From: Serpula lacrymans var. lacrymans S7.9
Lineage: Eukaryota; Basidiomycota; Agaricomycetes; Boletales; Serpulaceae
Assembly: GCF_000218685.1 (NCBI RefSeq)
Contig: NW_006763306.1
Location: forward strand, 520,812-584,811
Reading direction: 5' to 3'
Length of the DNA stretch: 64,000 nt
Shown: positions 62,684-64,000 of the stretch, one piece after another
Layout of the letters: the number at the start of each line of letters is the position of its first letter
Numbering within the stretch: the first letter of the stretch is position 1
Position numbers and translations under genes: made by a program
The notes under the pieces: model-generated
What the model saw: only the letters and a program-made list of their open reading frames with translations
Database searches by the model: none
Told to the model about the DNA's origin: nothing

Positions 62684-64000
62684 TGTAAAGACCCTAGCTG
62701 TTATGCCGGTAACCCGAGCAGCGTAGGACTTAAATCACAACAAGTGTCTGACAAGCAAGTATAAGAGTAAATCTACAACTGGGGTATGTACATGGATATC
62801 GTGCTAGTTATATAGAAGAAGGCATGAGGTTACGGTGAGGTATGACGTAGCGTATTGGTCAGTAACATGTGTAATGCGTGAGGCTGATTGGTAATGAGTA
62901 TTACTAATGTGTCACGTGATTACTAGATAAGATAAGATCAAAGAGAGATTAGATTAGGTGAGATAATAGTCTCTATCTCGCGATTAGATAAAAAGGATGA
63001 GTCAGATGGATACGATCGTGACATTACCCCCTCCTTAGGACTTTCGTCCCGAAAGTGAGAGTCTAGCTTTCCGGTTTCCCAGTTATATAAGGATTTTTGA
63101 ATACGAGTTGGGATGGTGAGGTTTTCGAATGGTTGGTAATTTAGAGTAAATTCTATCCTTCGGGGTGCACTAGGGTTTTTATCATGAAACTGTTTTACGA
63201 GTTTTGGTGAGTGTGTTAGGTTGGATTCGGGTTCCCACGTGCGATCCTCTTTTGGAAAGTCTTTCCAATGTACCAAATATTCTAGTTTCCCATGTTTCAA
63301 TCGTGAGTCTAGAACCTCTTCTACTTCATATTCTTTGATTCCTTCCACTATCACCGGTGGTGCGGTTTTTGGTTTCTTTTGAGTTTCGAAATCTGGTTCT
63401 TTGAAGGGTGTGAGTAACTTTTCGTTAAAGACCGGGTGAATGTTTTTCCATTGTCCAGGAAGTTTTAATTTATAGGCTCCTTCGCCTATTTTCTTTTCGA
63501 TGGGGAAAGGTCCGTGTCTTTTATCGTCAAGTTTCTTTGCGGGTCTATCGGTGGTTATATGTTCTGCTTCAACATATACTTTGTCTCCTTCTTTGTATGC
63601 GATCGCCTCTCTCTTTCCTTTGTCATATTGTTTTTTCATATTTTCTGCTGCTTTTACCAGCGATTTTTCTGCCTCTTTCCTTGTTTCCTCCATTCTCTTC
63701 ACAAACTCCTCCGCACTCTCTGTCTTTACCGTACTTCTAATTCCTTTTGCGACTTTCGGATGTTGTCCTGAATTTAAAAAGAAAGGGCTGTAGCCAGTTG
63801 CAGAGTGTGACTTATTGTTATAAGAAAATTCCGTTAGTGGTAACCATTCGGCCCAGTCTGTTTGTTTGTGATTGACGAATATTCTGAGATACTGTTCTAT
63901 CTCTTGGTTTATCCGTTCTGTCTGTCCGTCTGTCTGAGGATGATAAGCGGTCGAGGGATTTCCTTTTATCCCGAGGAGCTTATAGAGATCTTTCATGAAG
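62684..64000 (-). mobile_element. gypsy-4: second chromovirus copy, 3' end only in window
   Basis: 3' LTR at 62684-63023 (340 bp, 2 bp shorter than gypsy-3, with a few substitutions) and pol C-terminal part, cut by the window edge. Clearly the same family as gypsy-3. Confidence 0.93.
62938..63996 (-). CDS. gypsy-4 Pol C-terminal part (integrase end and chromodomain), partial
   Basis: Nearly identical to the last ~300 residues of gypsy-3 Pol: TERINQEIEQYL, YNNKSHSATGYSPFF, the chromodomain YLVHWKDFPKEDRTWEPESN. The gypsy-3 stop codon (TGA after LTIPTRI) reads CAA here, so the frame continues ~52 codons through the polypurine tract into the LTR. The N-terminal part lies beyond the window, so whether the copy is intact is unknown. 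Confidence 0.92.
   Translation of the reverse strand: MKDLYKLLGIKGNPSTAYHPQTDGQTERINQEIEQYLRIFVNHKQTDWAEWLPLTEFSYNNKSHSATGYSPFFLNSGQHPKVAKGIRSTVKTESAEEFVKRMEETRKEAEKSLVKAAENMKKQYDKGKREAIAYKEGDKVYVEAEHITTDRPAKKLDDKRHGPFPIEKKIGEGAYKLKLPGQWKNIHPVFNEKLLTPFKEPDFETQKKPKTAPPVIVEGIKEYEVEEVLDSRLKHGKLEYLVHWKDFPKEDRTWEPESNLTHSPKLVKQFHDKNPSAPRRIEFTLNYQPFENLTIPTRIQKSLYNWETGKLDSHFRDESPKEGVMSRSYPSDSSFLSNREIETIISPNLISL

Overview
The window looks like a repeat-rich stretch of a filamentous basidiomycete genome, most likely an Agaricomycete mushroom relative. The host genes have many short introns of about 50-60 bp, no operons are seen, and every mobile element I can place is of a eukaryotic type: Ty1/copia, Ty3/gypsy chromoviruses, solo LTRs, and TIR or fold-back MITEs. 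The species cannot be named from the sequence.

Positions 1-29,900 are a pile of nested retroelements. A decayed gypsy fragment (1,113-4,740) sits between two LTR-like segments of a TGTTGTC...GACAACA family, and two inverted copies of an ~790-bp TIR element lie in and beside it. Next is a three-layer nest: a solo gypsy LTR (6,076-7,662, TSD GTCTG) hosts a Mutator-like MITE (6,313-7,469, 9-bp TSD CAGTACCTC), which hosts a solo copia LTR (7,086-7,350, TSD CATAT). A broken copia element (copia-B, 7,894-11,272) is cut in its RT by a broken gypsy element (gypsy-2, 11,273-23,287). Inside gypsy-2 a solo LTR (TSD ACTAG) is itself split by a young full-length copia element (copia-A, 14,212-20,279, minus strand, TSD GGAAG) with an open 1,417-codon polyprotein. 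Copia-C (23,886-28,654, TSD ACCTT) is old and mutated; removing it restores the frame of a 101-codon host ORF.

Positions 29,919-36,812 hold an apparently intact, very recent chromovirus (gypsy-3, minus strand, TSD TATTG, LTRs identical by eye). It has gag, pol with a C-terminal chromodomain, a canonical -1 frameshift heptamer at the gag stop, a Tf1-like self-priming signature, and a small membrane-protein ORF in its leader. A second copy (gypsy-4) starts at 62,684 and runs off the window.

The host gene island is 37,595-57,985, all clear genes on the plus strand: an MFS monocarboxylate-type permease, an unrecognised ~600-residue protein, a cytochrome P450, a very long TRANK1-like protein with a UvrD-type SF1 helicase core, and a TPR-less SGT1-like CS/SGS co-chaperone. 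I see no evidence that these form one pathway. From 58,000 to the end the sequence is again relics: a tRNA-like (SINE-like) segment, short direct repeats, a gypsy chromodomain remnant and a TIR element.
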